Source: Calditrichota bacterium (GTDB taxonomy: Bacteria > Calditrichota > Calditrichia > Calditrichales > J004). From it: a stretch of DNA of 64,000 bases. Positions within the stretch are counted from its first letter, which is position 1. Every line of letters starts with the position of its first letter. The notes below the pieces were generated by a model, which worked only from the letters and a program-made list of their open reading frames with translations, searched no databases and had not been told where the DNA came from. This document shows, in pieces, positions 1 to 9,067 of the stretch. A program made the position numbers and the translations under genes. The stretch spans positions 124,001 to 188,000 of the forward strand of contig JABFGF010000004.1 of assembly GCA_013112635.1 (NCBI GenBank), written 5' to 3'.

Positions 1-289
1 CCTGTTCCAACTCTAACTCACCTTCACCATCTTTAACAAAATTGTGTTCCAATTCTATCTCCGATTTAAAAGACCATTTTTCTGTCCAAGAGTGTGAATA
101 GAATAAAACAAAACGGTGAAAATCGAGTGTTTTCTTTGCGTCGTCGGCACCATCATCTTTAGACCAATTATAGTGCAGCTCGCCATATCCGCCTATGGTG
201 GACTTTGGTTCAAAAAACTCGTCCTGGGCGCTTAATGTTGTAAAAGTAAAAGCTGAAAACATGATTAGAAGTAATAATTTCTGAAACAT
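1..289 (-). CDS. Outer-membrane porin-like beta-barrel protein, N-terminal part
   Basis: The frame is open from an ATG at 287-289 to the window edge, so only the first 96 residues are present. An AGGAG ribosome site lies just upstream. The protein starts with a signal peptide ending ...TTLSAQDEFF. It then reads IGGYGELHYNWS and DFHRFVLFYSHSW, followed by a KSEIELEHNFV strand. This pattern of alternating aromatic beta strands resembles the N-terminus of phosphate-selective porin O/P-like proteins of the FCB group. It should sit in the outer membrane; the substrate cannot be told. The family call rests on remembered sequence style and not on a search. Confidence 0.7.
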   Translation of the reverse strand, partial: MFQKLLLLIMFSAFTFTTLSAQDEFFEPKSTIGGYGELHYNWSKDDGADDAKKTLDFHRFVLFYSHSWTEKWSFKSEIELEHNFVKDGEGELELEQ

Positions 290-564
290 AAAATCTCCTG
301 AAGTTTTATATAAAGAACTTTTGTTATATATGCTTAACATATAAGCTATAAATATAACATATTCATTTTGTTGTGTCAATCGTTTTTAAGACCTTATAAC
401 TTCTCTTGACAAAAAATTAAACTTTTATTTCCAATACAATTTTCAAAAATGGTAGAGTATTCCACAATTCATCAGTATTTTCGTGCTTTTTAATAAAAGC
501 TACTTGCAATTTTTCTTAGAAAACATACGTTTTCCACTTTTCGTAAACCATAACAGGAGGTGAA

Positions 565-1656
565 ATGAGTAAACTTACTTTTATTTTAGCTATTTTTACA
601 TCACTTATATTTTCTCAAACTAATGACGGCAAAATTTTTGATACAGGGTTTGCGATGGAGGAGATTAGTTCTAAAGCGCCTTCTGAGCTTAAACAAGCAA
701 CTTGGATGATCGGATCTTTTGATGTTAAATATACAATCCACACCAGCGATACATCCGAGATTGTGAGCACAGGGAAGTCTGTAATCACTTTAATGAATCG
801 CGGGCATGGACTTATGGAACGTTATTATTCAAAGGATTTTAACAAGCAGGGAACCGAGCTGAATACAATCTCAATGCTGGTTTATAACCCTACCCAAAAA
901 AAATGGTTACTGGGCAATGTGGACAGTTATAAGGAACAGTGCCGTGTTTATGATGGTGACTTAACTGATGATTCATTTATTTTGTATCACGCCAATCGCG
1001 ATTTTGGCTGGATAAACCACCGCTATTATAAAATGTTAATTTCAAAAACAGATAATGGCTTAATATTGAGAGTTGATAATTCTGCAGATTATGGGAAGAC
1101 CTGGGTAAAAGGGCTTACTAAGGAATATACTCGAACAGAAGAAAAACCTTCCTGGCCACAATCTAAAACACTAATTGGTGAAGCTGCTGAAGGTTTGCCC
1201 GATGAAGCACGCCAGTTTGATTTTCTTCTTGGCGAATTTGAAGGAAACCACACAATGCAAAGGCCAAACGGCCCCATTCGCTTTAAGGATAACTCGACAG
1301 CTGTCCATGTTATGAATGGCCATGCTATTATGGAGTTTAGCTGGTTTGACACCGATCCTAACCTGCCGGATGCCGCAACGACTATAATCAGGATTTATAA
1401 CCGCGCAATGCGGCGATGGGAAAGCTTATTTTTTAATAACCGTGGCCATAGCCTTCTTTATTTTGGTGGCGTAAAGGAAGATGACAAAATAGTTTTGCAC
1501 AGTTTTAATGCTCATTCCGGCACAGGTAGTTATTCATATTGGGTATTCTTTAACTGGCAGGATAATAGTTACCAATGGCGCTCTGAAGACACAAGAGACC
1601 GCGGCAAAACAGTCACCAACAATTGGGTTATCGACTTTGTAAGAAAGGCAAAGTAG
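565..1656 (+). CDS. Secreted protein with two tandem calycin-like (DUF1579-like) domains
   Basis: This is a 363-aa protein with an N-terminal signal peptide (MSKLTFILAIFTSLIFSQ) and an AGGAGG ribosome site. The mature part is an internal duplication. Residues about 43-188 and 217-361 share the same order of features: an opening (W/F)xxG(S/E)F, a GH(G/A)(L/I)ME turn, a (V/I)YN...W segment, and a closing D.GKT(W/V). A gene at 61364-61957 encodes a single copy of the same kind of domain, with GEWDAYQ, RIYN and QSW in the same order. The fold resembles lipocalin/DUF1579-type barrels, which may bind a small hydrophobic ligand; this is inference. No operon partner is evident, as the neighbours face the other way. 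Confidence 0.6.
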   Translation: MSKLTFILAIFTSLIFSQTNDGKIFDTGFAMEEISSKAPSELKQATWMIGSFDVKYTIHTSDTSEIVSTGKSVITLMNRGHGLMERYYSKDFNKQGTELNTISMLVYNPTQKKWLLGNVDSYKEQCRVYDGDLTDDSFILYHANRDFGWINHRYYKMLISKTDNGLILRVDNSADYGKTWVKGLTKEYTRTEEKPSWPQSKTLIGEAAEGLPDEARQFDFLLGEFEGNHTMQRPNGPIRFKDNSTAVHVMNGHAIMEFSWFDTDPNLPDAATTIIRIYNRAMRRWESLFFNNRGHSLLYFGGVKEDDKIVLHSFNAHSGTGSYSYWVFFNWQDNSYQWRSEDTRDRGKTVTNNWVIDFVRKAK

Positions 1657-1657
1657 C

Positions 1658-1684
1658 CTGGTTTAACTTATGCAAATAAACCAG
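1658..1684. terminator. Weak hairpin between convergent genes
   Basis: An 8-bp perfect stem, CTGGTTTA at 1658-1665 and TAAACCAG at 1677-1684 with an 11-nt loop, lies directly after the stop codon at 1656 and before the convergent gene ending at 1713. There is no T-run, so a terminator role is only suggested by position. Confidence 0.3.
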
Positions 1685-1712
1685 ACAATAAACAAATAAC
1701 AGCTATTCCATA

Positions 1713-2525
1713 TTATTTAATAACCAAAGAATCTGTTCTTAAAGGGTATGCCCCAAAATACCCTAATGCGCCACCGCTAATGTTGGAATTCGGATTTGCA
1801 AGTACTTCGGATGAGCCAAGACCTCTTGGATCACTGGCAATTGCATCACTTAAAGTTGAATAATACTCATAAACTGTTTTATCGATTGTCAATAAATCAA
1901 GTTGAATTTTATCATTTTGCTTTATCTCCTGGACGCGAAATCTGTCAAACTCAATACGATTTCCATCAGATAATCTGCCATTATACAAAAAGTATCCGCT
2001 TTCAAGTTCATTATTTTTAAATACTTTAATCCGGCAATAATCATCTATACCGGCATTATCCTTGAAGACACAAACCAGCTTATAATTGTTTTTGTCTCGA
2101 AAATTACCCTCTTCCTGAGTATAATAAAAAGAATCAATATTGATCGCATGCGGCATAAAAGAAGTGGCATTATACGATTCTCCGTCATGCAAAACTTGCA
2201 GTGTATAAGTCCTGCCCGGCGTTCCCTGTATTGCCTGGGTTTCATACAAACCATTTCCCAGCTTAGTAAGAACTTCTGTGTTTCCCAGGTTATCCGATAT
2301 CTGTACTTCTGCGTTGGAAATAGTTGGTATACTGTCAGGATTATAATAATCGGTTGTTTGAGTAATTTTCACCTGGTATGGCCCTGGTTGATCTGTAACA
2401 TTCCCTTCAATTACTATATTTGGATTTGAAGAATTCAGTTCAATTTCAATTATCTCTTCACATGCAAACATAAATAATAAAACAGGAACAAGACTAAACG
2501 ATATTTTTAAAATTCGATTTTTCAT
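1713..2525 (-). CDS. DUF4249 family outer-membrane lipoprotein
   Basis: The protein has 270 aa. Its N-terminus is a lipoprotein signal (LVPVLLFMFAC, predicted lipid at the Cys) followed by acidic residues. The mature sequence matches the DUF4249 pattern: an early IVIEGNVTD strand, then YQVKITQTTDYYNP, NAEVQISDNLG and YTLQVLHDGESY, which are Ig-like or carboxypeptidase-regulatory-like strands. DUF4249 proteins are regularly encoded next to TonB-dependent receptors. Here the receptor gene ends 9 bp upstream, so the two form an operon with receptor first. The likely role is as a surface or periplasmic lipoprotein partner of the receptor; the ligand is unknown. Confidence 0.8.
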   Translation of the reverse strand: MKNRILKISFSLVPVLLFMFACEEIIEIELNSSNPNIVIEGNVTDQPGPYQVKITQTTDYYNPDSIPTISNAEVQISDNLGNTEVLTKLGNGLYETQAIQGTPGRTYTLQVLHDGESYNATSFMPHAINIDSFYYTQEEGNFRDKNNYKLVCVFKDNAGIDDYCRIKVFKNNELESGYFLYNGRLSDGNRIEFDRFRVQEIKQNDKIQLDLLTIDKTVYEYYSTLSDAIASDPRGLGSSEVLANPNSNISGGALGYFGAYPLRTDSLVIK

Positions 2526-2534
2526 TTTTTCGAC

Positions 2535-4853
2535 TCACCATTTAAAGTTATAGGATATGGATGGGAAATAGGTAAAAAGATATAATTTTACTGCTTCAGT
2601 GACAGTGGGATCATCTTCATTTTCCCTGAAATAAATCGTATATGGATTCTTCTGGCCGTAGGCGTTGTAAATTGAAAAATTTAGACTCGATTCATAACGG
2701 CTGGTTTTTGCAAAATTATATGTAGCGCTTAAATCCAATCTGTGGTAATCAGGCATGCGGTAACTGTTCCGGTCTGTGTAATAGTTTACTGTCTGGCCAT
2801 CAATAATATATTTACCACTTGGATATGTCACAGCTTGCCCGGTGTTATAAACCCAGTTCGCAGAAAAATTCCACTTCTCATTAAGCTTGTACATCGCAAC
2901 AACTGAAACATCATGTGTCCTATCATATATTGTTGGATAAGGATCTCCATTATTGATATCGGCAAATTCACGCTCTGTTCGGGACCATGTATAACCCAAC
3001 CAGCCAGTTAACTGACCAAAATTTCGTTTTATATATAATTCAGCCCCATAAGAATAACCATCGCCAAAAACCAGCTGGGATTCTACATATTGGTTTAGAA
3101 GAAGATCGGCCCCATTCTTATAATCAACCTGATTTTGTAAATCCTTGTAATATATCTCAAATGATGTCTCATATTTATTATTATCAAAATTACGGAAATA
3201 ACCCAATGAGATCTGATCTGAAATCCCAGGTTTTACCAGGTTTGTGCTGGGGTGCCATACATCCATTGAAGGTCCACCGGATGAATTGGATATCAAATGA
3301 ATGTATTGATGATTGCGTGAATAAGCCATCTTAACTGAGCTATTGCGGTCGATCAGCATATTGGCCGTAAACCTGGGTTCCAGGCCTCCGTAGGTTTTTA
3401 TAACTTCCCCATCTGAATATTCGGTCTCAGATTCAACATCACCTTCTTCATCAAATCCAAAAACGGTACCCGGACCTAAAACTGAAAAGGCAGAGTATCT
3501 TAATCCATAATTAAAAGAGAGCCAGCTTGAAGCTTTCCATTCATGTCCAAAATAGACTGCGCTTTCAAGAGCATATTTTTTATCAATCGTAAAAGTGCTT
3601 AAAAGAGCATCTCCTGATGATGAAATGCGACCAGGTGTGAATGTGTGGTAATTCAAATCAAAACCGGAACTAAAATGGTGTTGTGGATTGAATGAATAAT
3701 TGAAGTTTTGTTTAAGATTATAATCTTCAATACCTGAGGTGATATCTGTAAGATCCCCACCATTTTCCAAACTGACAACATAATCAAAATTACTGTAAAT
3801 AAGCGACGTATTAGAAAAAATCTTATCATTGAAAATATGGTTCCAGCGCATGGTTGCTGTTGTATTGCCCCAATCCAATCCAAACCGGTTTTGAAAACCC
3901 AAAACATCCCGCCCCAAATAACCTGACAAATAAAGAAAATCCTTTGAACCCAATTGATAATTGACTTTCATATTCAGATCATAAAAATACAAAGACAAAT
4001 CATCAAAGTTATCCGGGTCTACGGCTTTCATTACTAAATCGGCGTATGTGCGCCGGCCAGAGATAAAGTATGATCCATTTCCATTATCAATCGGGCCTTC
4101 AACTGCCAAACGAGATGAAATAGCACCGATACCACCAGAGGTACTAAAATTTTTCCGGTTTCCCTCTTTCATCTTAATATCAAAAACGGAAGAAAGGCGT
4201 CCGCCATATTCCGGATTTCCACCACCTTTAATTAGTTTAGCGCTGTTTATGGCATCAGAGTTAAAAACAGAGAAAAAGCCCATTAAATGCGCTGCATTAT
4301 AAACCGGTGCCTCATCCAATAGGATCAAATTCTGATCCAGACCACCACCACGAACATGAAATCCGCTGCTGCCTTCGCTTCCCGCCGTTACACCAGGAAG
4401 AAGCTGAATACTTTTTAAAATATCCTGTTCTCCAAATATAACCGGTACACTTTTAAGTTCTACCGGGCTGACGGTTATTGTACTCATTTCTATAGATTTT
4501 ACATTTTCATCTGTCCGCTCAGCAACCACAACTATTTCTTCTGTGGAAAAGGTTGCTGGTACAAGTTCAATACTTAGTGTCTGATTTGATGTGAGCTTTA
4601 ATTTATGATCATAGGATTCATACCCAATATAGTTATAACGGATTGTATATTCTCCTGATTCGAGTGAAAGGGAATAAAATCCATACTGATTAGTACTTGT
4701 CCCCAAAGATGTTGTATCAGCAACGTAAACATTCACACCTATCAGCACCTCTCCTGTTTCAGAGTCTCTCAGGAAACCGCTTAAGGTTAAATTTTCCTGT
4801 GCGAAAATTGGTGAGAGAGATATTACAAATAAAAAAACCATTCGATATAGCAT
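2535..4853 (-). CDS. TonB-dependent receptor with carboxypeptidase-regulatory-like N-domain
   Basis: The protein has 772 aa from the ATG at 4851-4853, chosen because a signal peptide (MLYRMVFLFVISLSPIFAQ) begins there; the longer frame would start at a TTG inside nonsecretory sequence. Domain order is signal peptide, a CarboxypepD_reg-like domain at about 20-105 (SGFLRDSETGEVLIGVNVYV), a TonB plug at about 130-230 (LLPGVTAGSEGSSGFHVRGG, DQNLILLDEAPVYN), then a 22-strand-type beta-barrel to the C-terminal aromatic residue (SYNFKW). It imports an unidentified ligand across the outer membrane, powered by TonB-ExbBD. The length is typical of the smaller receptors that pair with DUF4249 proteins, not of SusC. 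The downstream DUF4249 lipoprotein is its likely partner. Confidence 0.85.
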   Translation of the reverse strand: MLYRMVFLFVISLSPIFAQENLTLSGFLRDSETGEVLIGVNVYVADTTSLGTSTNQYGFYSLSLESGEYTIRYNYIGYESYDHKLKLTSNQTLSIELVPATFSTEEIVVVAERTDENVKSIEMSTITVSPVELKSVPVIFGEQDILKSIQLLPGVTAGSEGSSGFHVRGGGLDQNLILLDEAPVYNAAHLMGFFSVFNSDAINSAKLIKGGGNPEYGGRLSSVFDIKMKEGNRKNFSTSGGIGAISSRLAVEGPIDNGNGSYFISGRRTYADLVMKAVDPDNFDDLSLYFYDLNMKVNYQLGSKDFLYLSGYLGRDVLGFQNRFGLDWGNTTATMRWNHIFNDKIFSNTSLIYSNFDYVVSLENGGDLTDITSGIEDYNLKQNFNYSFNPQHHFSSGFDLNYHTFTPGRISSSGDALLSTFTIDKKYALESAVYFGHEWKASSWLSFNYGLRYSAFSVLGPGTVFGFDEEGDVESETEYSDGEVIKTYGGLEPRFTANMLIDRNSSVKMAYSRNHQYIHLISNSSGGPSMDVWHPSTNLVKPGISDQISLGYFRNFDNNKYETSFEIYYKDLQNQVDYKNGADLLLNQYVESQLVFGDGYSYGAELYIKRNFGQLTGWLGYTWSRTEREFADINNGDPYPTIYDRTHDVSVVAMYKLNEKWNFSANWVYNTGQAVTYPSGKYIIDGQTVNYYTDRNSYRMPDYHRLDLSATYNFAKTSRYESSLNFSIYNAYGQKNPYTIYFRENEDDPTVTEAVKLYLFTYFPSISYNFKW

Positions 4854-5102
4854 GTTAACTTTCAGTTTTGTGTAAGTTTTGTTTTCTATTTCTGACAAAC
4901 GAACTTATTATTTATTGCATTCTTTTTTGTACTGTTAAATAGTAGCTGTTAATGTGATGTGTGATAGGAAAATAATCTAGATCGGAGAGTTTTCAGGCCC
5001 CTGTTAAAACCGTAGGTAATATATGATGGATAGTCAATTGCCAGCTACTAACCACAAAGGTTGGCATTTATTATTCGAAGAAAAGTAAGACGTTCAGAAA
5101 GT

Positions 5103-5219
5103 TTAAGTGGCTTTAATAGCCCCCATAGAATTTGTTCTTAGCACTTTTTTATTCTTAACCGGGTTTTGGGCATTTGCCAGCGTGCTTAAAAATAAGAATG
5201 ATGTAATCACAAAGAGCAT
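5103..5219 (-). CDS. Small secreted peptide or remnant, 38 aa
   Basis: In a 518-bp gap a short frame on the minus strand encodes a near-perfect signal peptide (MLFVITSFLFLSTLANAQN) followed by only about 20 residues (PVKNKKVLRTNSMGAIKAT). An AAGGA lies 14 bases before the ATG. It may be a genuine small exported peptide or the 5' end of a secreted protein gene whose remainder is lost. Nothing further downstream in frame resembles a protein. I do not recognise a family. Confidence 0.35.
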   Translation of the reverse strand: MLFVITSFLFLSTLANAQNPVKNKKVLRTNSMGAIKAT

Positions 5220-5252
5220 TATTTATAATCAATCCTTAAAATATTTCAACCG

Positions 5253-5332
5253 TTCATGGTTCGTCTCCGCTACCATGAAGATAAATACTCAATATTAGGT
5301 TATTGTTGCTTCACCATGAGCGAAGACGAAGG
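5253..5332. repeat. Palindromic repeat pair in the gap before the thioredoxin gene
   Basis: The arms TTCATGGT at 5253-5260 and ACCATGAA at 5272-5279 form an 8-bp hairpin around TCGTCTCCGCT. A second, inverted and diverged copy lies at 5309-5332 (complement contains TTCGTCTTCGCTCATGGTGAAG in two overlapping parts). The rest of the 4854-5371 gap holds no other recognisable gene apart from the 38-aa frame. The arrangement is like REP/BIME elements. Confidence 0.45.
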
Positions 5333-5371
5333 GCATATCTTTTTTATTACAACAGTTTCAGAATCAGTATT

Positions 5372-5815
5372 TTATTTGACTGCCAATGCTTCTTTCAATT
5401 TGGCAATATACTTCACGGCTGTCTCATTCCCATAACCGGCAAACTCACTAATTTTCTTTCCTTCAGCTGTCACCAAAACAACTTGTGGGAAATTTCCTTC
5501 AGGATTATAGATTTCTGCCATTTTTTCATTATGGGCAATCTGGGCAGGTTCAGGTTTATTCTTATCACGCGCGGGAAAATCAAACAATGCTAATACCAGG
5601 TTGTCATCAGCAAATTTCTTAAACAATTCTTTTTCGAAAACTTTTTTCTTTAATAAAATACATGGTCTGCACCAATCCGATCCGGAAAAATAAAGCAAGA
5701 TTTTTTTATCATTTTTTGCTGCTATTAACTTGGCATCATCAAAACTCGATACCCAGGTTTCACCGGCAAAAACAGCTGTTGAAAAGAGTAAAAATATAAT
5801 CAAAGTATTTTTCAT
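5372..5815 (-). CDS. Secreted thioredoxin-fold protein (thioredoxin_7 type)
   Basis: The protein has 147 aa from the ATG at 5813-5815, which has GGAG nine bases upstream; an ATG 12 bases earlier lacks a ribosome site. A signal peptide (MKNTLIIFLLFSTAVFAG) is followed by a thioredoxin fold. The redox motif is WCRPC (Cys49 and Cys52), preceded by the strand KILLYFSGSD. A cis-Pro region reads NFPQVVLVT and a final strand reads GKKISEFAGYG. Such periplasmic thioredoxins reduce or repair disulfides in exported proteins. It stands alone, with 180 bp of noncoding DNA on its promoter side. Confidence 0.85.
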   Translation of the reverse strand: MKNTLIIFLLFSTAVFAGETWVSSFDDAKLIAAKNDKKILLYFSGSDWCRPCILLKKKVFEKELFKKFADDNLVLALFDFPARDKNKPEPAQIAHNEKMAEIYNPEGNFPQVVLVTAEGKKISEFAGYGNETAVKYIAKLKEALAVK

Positions 5816-5833
5816 TAGTTTCTCCATAAAAAA

Positions 5834-5917
5834 GTCTAATTAAATCTGTAGATGTGAACAAAGTTCCAAAATCAAACATGCATCATATCACGCATATTTG
5901 TTCACTTTTAATCAGAC
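5834..5917. repeat. Long imperfect inverted repeat upstream of the thioredoxin gene
   Basis: The core arms GTGAACAAA (5854-5862) and TTTGTTCAC (5897-5905) are perfect complements separated by 34 bp. The outer parts GTCTAATTAAA (from 5834) and its diverged complement TTTAATCAGAC (to 5917) extend the pairing. It could be a REP-like element or fold in the leader of the thioredoxin transcript. Confidence 0.45.
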
Positions 5918-5997
5918 CATTAAATTTCTTATTTCTTGCATATTTTTATATGGGTGCGAAAAGTAACAACTGTTAGGAAAATTCTGACAGGGAAAGC

Positions 5998-7122
5998 CTA
6001 ACTTACTCTTTTGCGGAACCTGCCTACTGCAAGTGAAAAGGTGATAATTCCAAAGAAGGCCATAGCCATTGTTTCTTTCAATAAATATGCAGCTCCGGTA
6101 CCCTTAAGGTAAATCTCTCTAATAATTACCATAAAATATCGTAAAGGATTAAGATAAGTAACACCCTGCACCCAATCCGGCATATTTTCAATCGGGATAA
6201 AAAAACCGGATAATAAGATGGCAAAGATTGCAAAAAACCATGAGATAAACATTGCCTGTTGCTGAGTTTGAGAAATGGTTGATGCAAATATCCCCAAGCC
6301 CAGAGTACTTAACATAAAAATCAGGCTCATTGCATAAAGCAAAAACAAGCTGCCTTTCATCCACAAATTGAAAATTAAGCCGGTTGCCAAAATCCCGACA
6401 TTCATCAATAGAAAACCCAAAATTACAAAAGGTATAATTTTACCAAGCATCAGTTCGTAGGATCTGATTGGAGTAACCATTAGCTGCTCCAGCGTGCCAA
6501 TTTCTTTTTCTCGAACAATACTCATCCCGGTCAAAAAAGCTGTAATCATAGTAAGCAAAACGGCTACGATTCCCGGGACAATATTATTCTGGCTTTCAAG
6601 AGTTGCGTTATAAAGCATACGTGGTTCAATCTGCACAAGGCGCATTGAAGATATTTTTTCTCTGGCCTGTCCACTCTGAGAGAGCCATTCTTTTTGCAAT
6701 AACTGGCCAATTTGATTTACATAAGCCATGGAAACACCCGCGGAGTTGCCATCCACCCCATCAATTATTGCTTGTATTTTCGGACTATCACCTCTTTTTA
6801 AATCTCGTTCAAAGTGCTGCGGTATAACCAATGCAATTTTTATGGATCCATTATCTATAAGCTCCTGGGCCTCTTTAACAGAACTTGCTGCATGCTTTAA
6901 TGTAAATGATTCCGTCACGCTAAAGGCATCAACAATACGTCTGCTCGAAGCACTCAAATCCATATCTACTATGCCCAGTGACATGTTGCGCACATCAGTA
7001 GAAATCGCAAATCCCAAAATCACAATCTGGATAAAAGGCATTACCACTATTATTCCTATAAATGCCTTCTCGCGCATTATTTGCCGAAATTCTTTTTGAA
7101 CAAGATAGAGGATTCGTTTCAT
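5998..7122 (-). CDS. ABC-2 type transporter permease (YbhR/YhhJ-like)
   Basis: The protein has 374 aa and shows the ABC2_membrane_3 layout. A first membrane helix at about 20-42 is followed by a large periplasmic domain (45-180). A cluster of five helices then runs from about 180 to 368. The coupling region IVREKEIGTLEQLMVTPIR, typical of YhhJ/YbhR permeases, precedes the second helix set. It is the last gene of the export cluster and follows a paralogous permease after 108 bp. The pair would form the heterodimeric membrane part of an exporter with the two ATPases upstream. The substrate is unknown; E. coli YbhFSR is linked to drug and cation efflux. Confidence 0.85.
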   Translation of the reverse strand: MKRILYLVQKEFRQIMREKAFIGIIVVMPFIQIVILGFAISTDVRNMSLGIVDMDLSASSRRIVDAFSVTESFTLKHAASSVKEAQELIDNGSIKIALVIPQHFERDLKRGDSPKIQAIIDGVDGNSAGVSMAYVNQIGQLLQKEWLSQSGQAREKISSMRLVQIEPRMLYNATLESQNNIVPGIVAVLLTMITAFLTGMSIVREKEIGTLEQLMVTPIRSYELMLGKIIPFVILGFLLMNVGILATGLIFNLWMKGSLFLLYAMSLIFMLSTLGLGIFASTISQTQQQAMFISWFFAIFAILLSGFFIPIENMPDWVQGVTYLNPLRYFMVIIREIYLKGTGAAYLLKETMAMAFFGIITFSLAVGRFRKRVS

Positions 7123-7136
7123 ATTTTAAAAACCGT

Positions 7137-7217
7137 AATGTGAAGAGTGTGATGCATTTGGCGAATAGAAAAAACTTGTATCAATTTGCGTTACGCGCAA
7201 TCCCGCCACACTTCATT
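7137..7217. repeat. Inverted repeat between the two permease genes
   Basis: AATGTGAAGAGTGTG at 7137-7151 pairs imperfectly with CACACTTCATT at 7207-7217. In between is a smaller palindrome, TTGCGTTACGCGCAA. It lies in the 108-bp gap between two cotranscribed genes and may be a dispersed palindromic repeat or a processing site. Confidence 0.35.
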
Positions 7218-7230
7218 TTTTATCAAATCT

Positions 7231-8337
7231 TTATTCCAAATGTGTTTTAAATTTTCGCATACTCACAAAAGTTAAAAAGAGCGACAATCCTACCAGAAAT
7301 AAAGTCTGATTGTATAACTCTTTTATTCCAACGCCTTTTAACATTATGCCACGAATAATTTCAAGAAAGTGCGTGGCAGGAATAATTTTTGCAACCCATT
7401 GAAGTATCTCCGGCATGCTGGCAATTGGAAAAATAAAACCACTTATCATTACTGTTGGTAAAATTGTTGCAACCAAAGTTACCATCATGGCGATTTGCTG
7501 TGTACGGGCAATCGTGGAAACCAGCAGGCCAATACTCAAACCTGTAAAAATATAGAGCAGCAACATAATATTTAATAAAAGCAGTGATCCATTAATTGGT
7601 ACATCAAACCAGAAGTAACCAAAAATCAAAATCATGACGCCCATTAAATAACTAATTACAAGGTACGGGATAACTTTTCCTATAATAATTTGAAGCGGCT
7701 TTACAGGACTTACAAGAATTTGCTCTAACGTCCCGCTTTCTTTTTCACGCACAATAGCAATACTGGTTAGCAAAGCACAAATAAGCAGAAGAATTAATGC
7801 AATCAATCCCGGCACAAAAAAATAAACAGATTTTAAATCCGGGTTGTATAATAATCTTGGCTCTACGCTAAATGGAAAAATAAGAGAAGCGTTTTGGGCA
7901 AGATTATATTTTGCCGCGATTACGTTTAAATAGTTATTGATAAAATTTGCCGCATTTGGATCACTGGCATCAATTAGTAATTGTACTTTTGTATGAGGAT
8001 TGGAATTAAGATCATCGGCAAAATTTTGAGGAAAAATAATAATAGCCCGCGCCTGGCGTTTTTGAAAAACACTTTCCAATTTCTCGTAAGGTACATCTAC
8101 GGCAGTAACTTTAAAAAAGTCATTTGATACAATTTTTTCGATAAAGGAGCGGCTTTTTTGAGAATGTGACAAATTAATAATTGCTGTTTCGATCTGACGC
8201 ATTTCCATGGTGATGGCGTAGCCGTATAAAAAGAGCATCAACACCGGCATCAGGAAAAGTATTATCAGCGTTTGCCTGTCACGCAGGATATGATAGAACT
8301 CTTTTTTAATTATTCCGCGCAGCGTTTTGCTAAACAT
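7231..8337 (-). CDS. ABC-2 type transporter permease (YbhS-like)
   Basis: The protein has 368 aa with one N-terminal helix (LIILFLMPVLMLFLYGYAI), a periplasmic domain to about residue 170, and five C-terminal helices. The sequence IVREKESGTLEQILVSPVKP matches the YbhS/YhhJ permease signature. Its ATG overlaps the stop of the upstream ATPase gene by 8 bases, indicating translational coupling. It should heterodimerise with the next permease and be driven by the two upstream ATPases. Confidence 0.87.
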   Translation of the reverse strand: MFSKTLRGIIKKEFYHILRDRQTLIILFLMPVLMLFLYGYAITMEMRQIETAIINLSHSQKSRSFIEKIVSNDFFKVTAVDVPYEKLESVFQKRQARAIIIFPQNFADDLNSNPHTKVQLLIDASDPNAANFINNYLNVIAAKYNLAQNASLIFPFSVEPRLLYNPDLKSVYFFVPGLIALILLLICALLTSIAIVREKESGTLEQILVSPVKPLQIIIGKVIPYLVISYLMGVMILIFGYFWFDVPINGSLLLLNIMLLLYIFTGLSIGLLVSTIARTQQIAMMVTLVATILPTVMISGFIFPIASMPEILQWVAKIIPATHFLEIIRGIMLKGVGIKELYNQTLFLVGLSLFLTFVSMRKFKTHLE

Positions 8338-9067
8338 TGTGCCTCGCCACTTTTAAAAAAACCTGATCCAAATTTTCTGCCTTGTATTCGCTTTTAAGCT
8401 GTTCCGGTTCTCCAATAGCCGCAATAATACCATCCTTCATTATACTCAATCGATTGCAATATTCCGCCTCGTCCATAAAATGGGTTGTAACAAAAACTGT
8501 TTTTCCCTGCCCTGTCAACTCATAAATCAACATCCAAAAATTTCGCCGGGAAACCGGATCCACACCGCTGGTGGGTTCATCTAAAAAAACAATATCAGGG
8601 TCATGCAACAAAGCTGTACTCAGGGCCAACCTTTGCTTCCAACCAACAGGAATAGATGAAGTCAGCTTATTGGCATGTTCATCCAATTTTAAATAGTCCA
8701 GCAATTCCTCAGTACGTTTCTTTATTTGTGCGCGGGAAAGCCCGTAAATACCGCCGTAAAATTCAACATTTTCTTTTATGGTCAAATCATCATATAAACT
8801 AAACTTCTGGCTCATATATCCAATATTCAGTTTAATTTGCTCAAACTCTTTATAGATATCAAAACCACTTACTAATGCACTTCCGCTACTTGGTGATAAT
8901 AATCCGCAAAGCATCCGGATTGTTGTTGTTTTACCGGCTCCGTTTGCACCCAAAAAGCCAAATATCTCGCCCTTTTCCACTTTAAATGAAATATTATCAA
9001 CCGCTGTAAATTGACCAAATGTCCGGGTCAGGTTTTCAACCTCAACAATATATTTTGAGTTATTCAT
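8330..9067 (-). CDS. ABC transporter ATP-binding protein with degenerate signature loop
   Basis: The protein has 245 aa. The Walker A motif is GANGAGKTT, Walker B reads DIVFLDEPTSGVDP, and the switch His lies in VFVTTHFMDEA. The C-loop reads SSIPVGWKQRLALS in place of LSGGQ, so this subunit has a noncanonical signature. In the E. coli YbhF family two ATPase halves are fused in one chain; here they are two separate overlapping genes, and this one would be the second half. Its start overlaps the upstream ATPase gene by 8 bases. Confidence 0.88.
   Translation of the reverse strand: MNNSKYIVEVENLTRTFGQFTAVDNISFKVEKGEIFGFLGANGAGKTTTIRMLCGLLSPSSGSALVSGFDIYKEFEQIKLNIGYMSQKFSLYDDLTIKENVEFYGGIYGLSRAQIKKRTEELLDYLKLDEHANKLTSSIPVGWKQRLALSTALLHDPDIVFLDEPTSGVDPVSRRNFWMLIYELTGQGKTVFVTTHFMDEAEYCNRLSIMKDGIIAAIGEPEQLKSEYKAENLDQVFLKVARHNV

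Noticed and set aside
5107-5298. 63-codon plus-strand frame in the gap before the thioredoxin gene
   Set aside because: Its start is not ATG with a ribosome site, and its hydrophobic text is the antisense of a better signal peptide on the minus strand.
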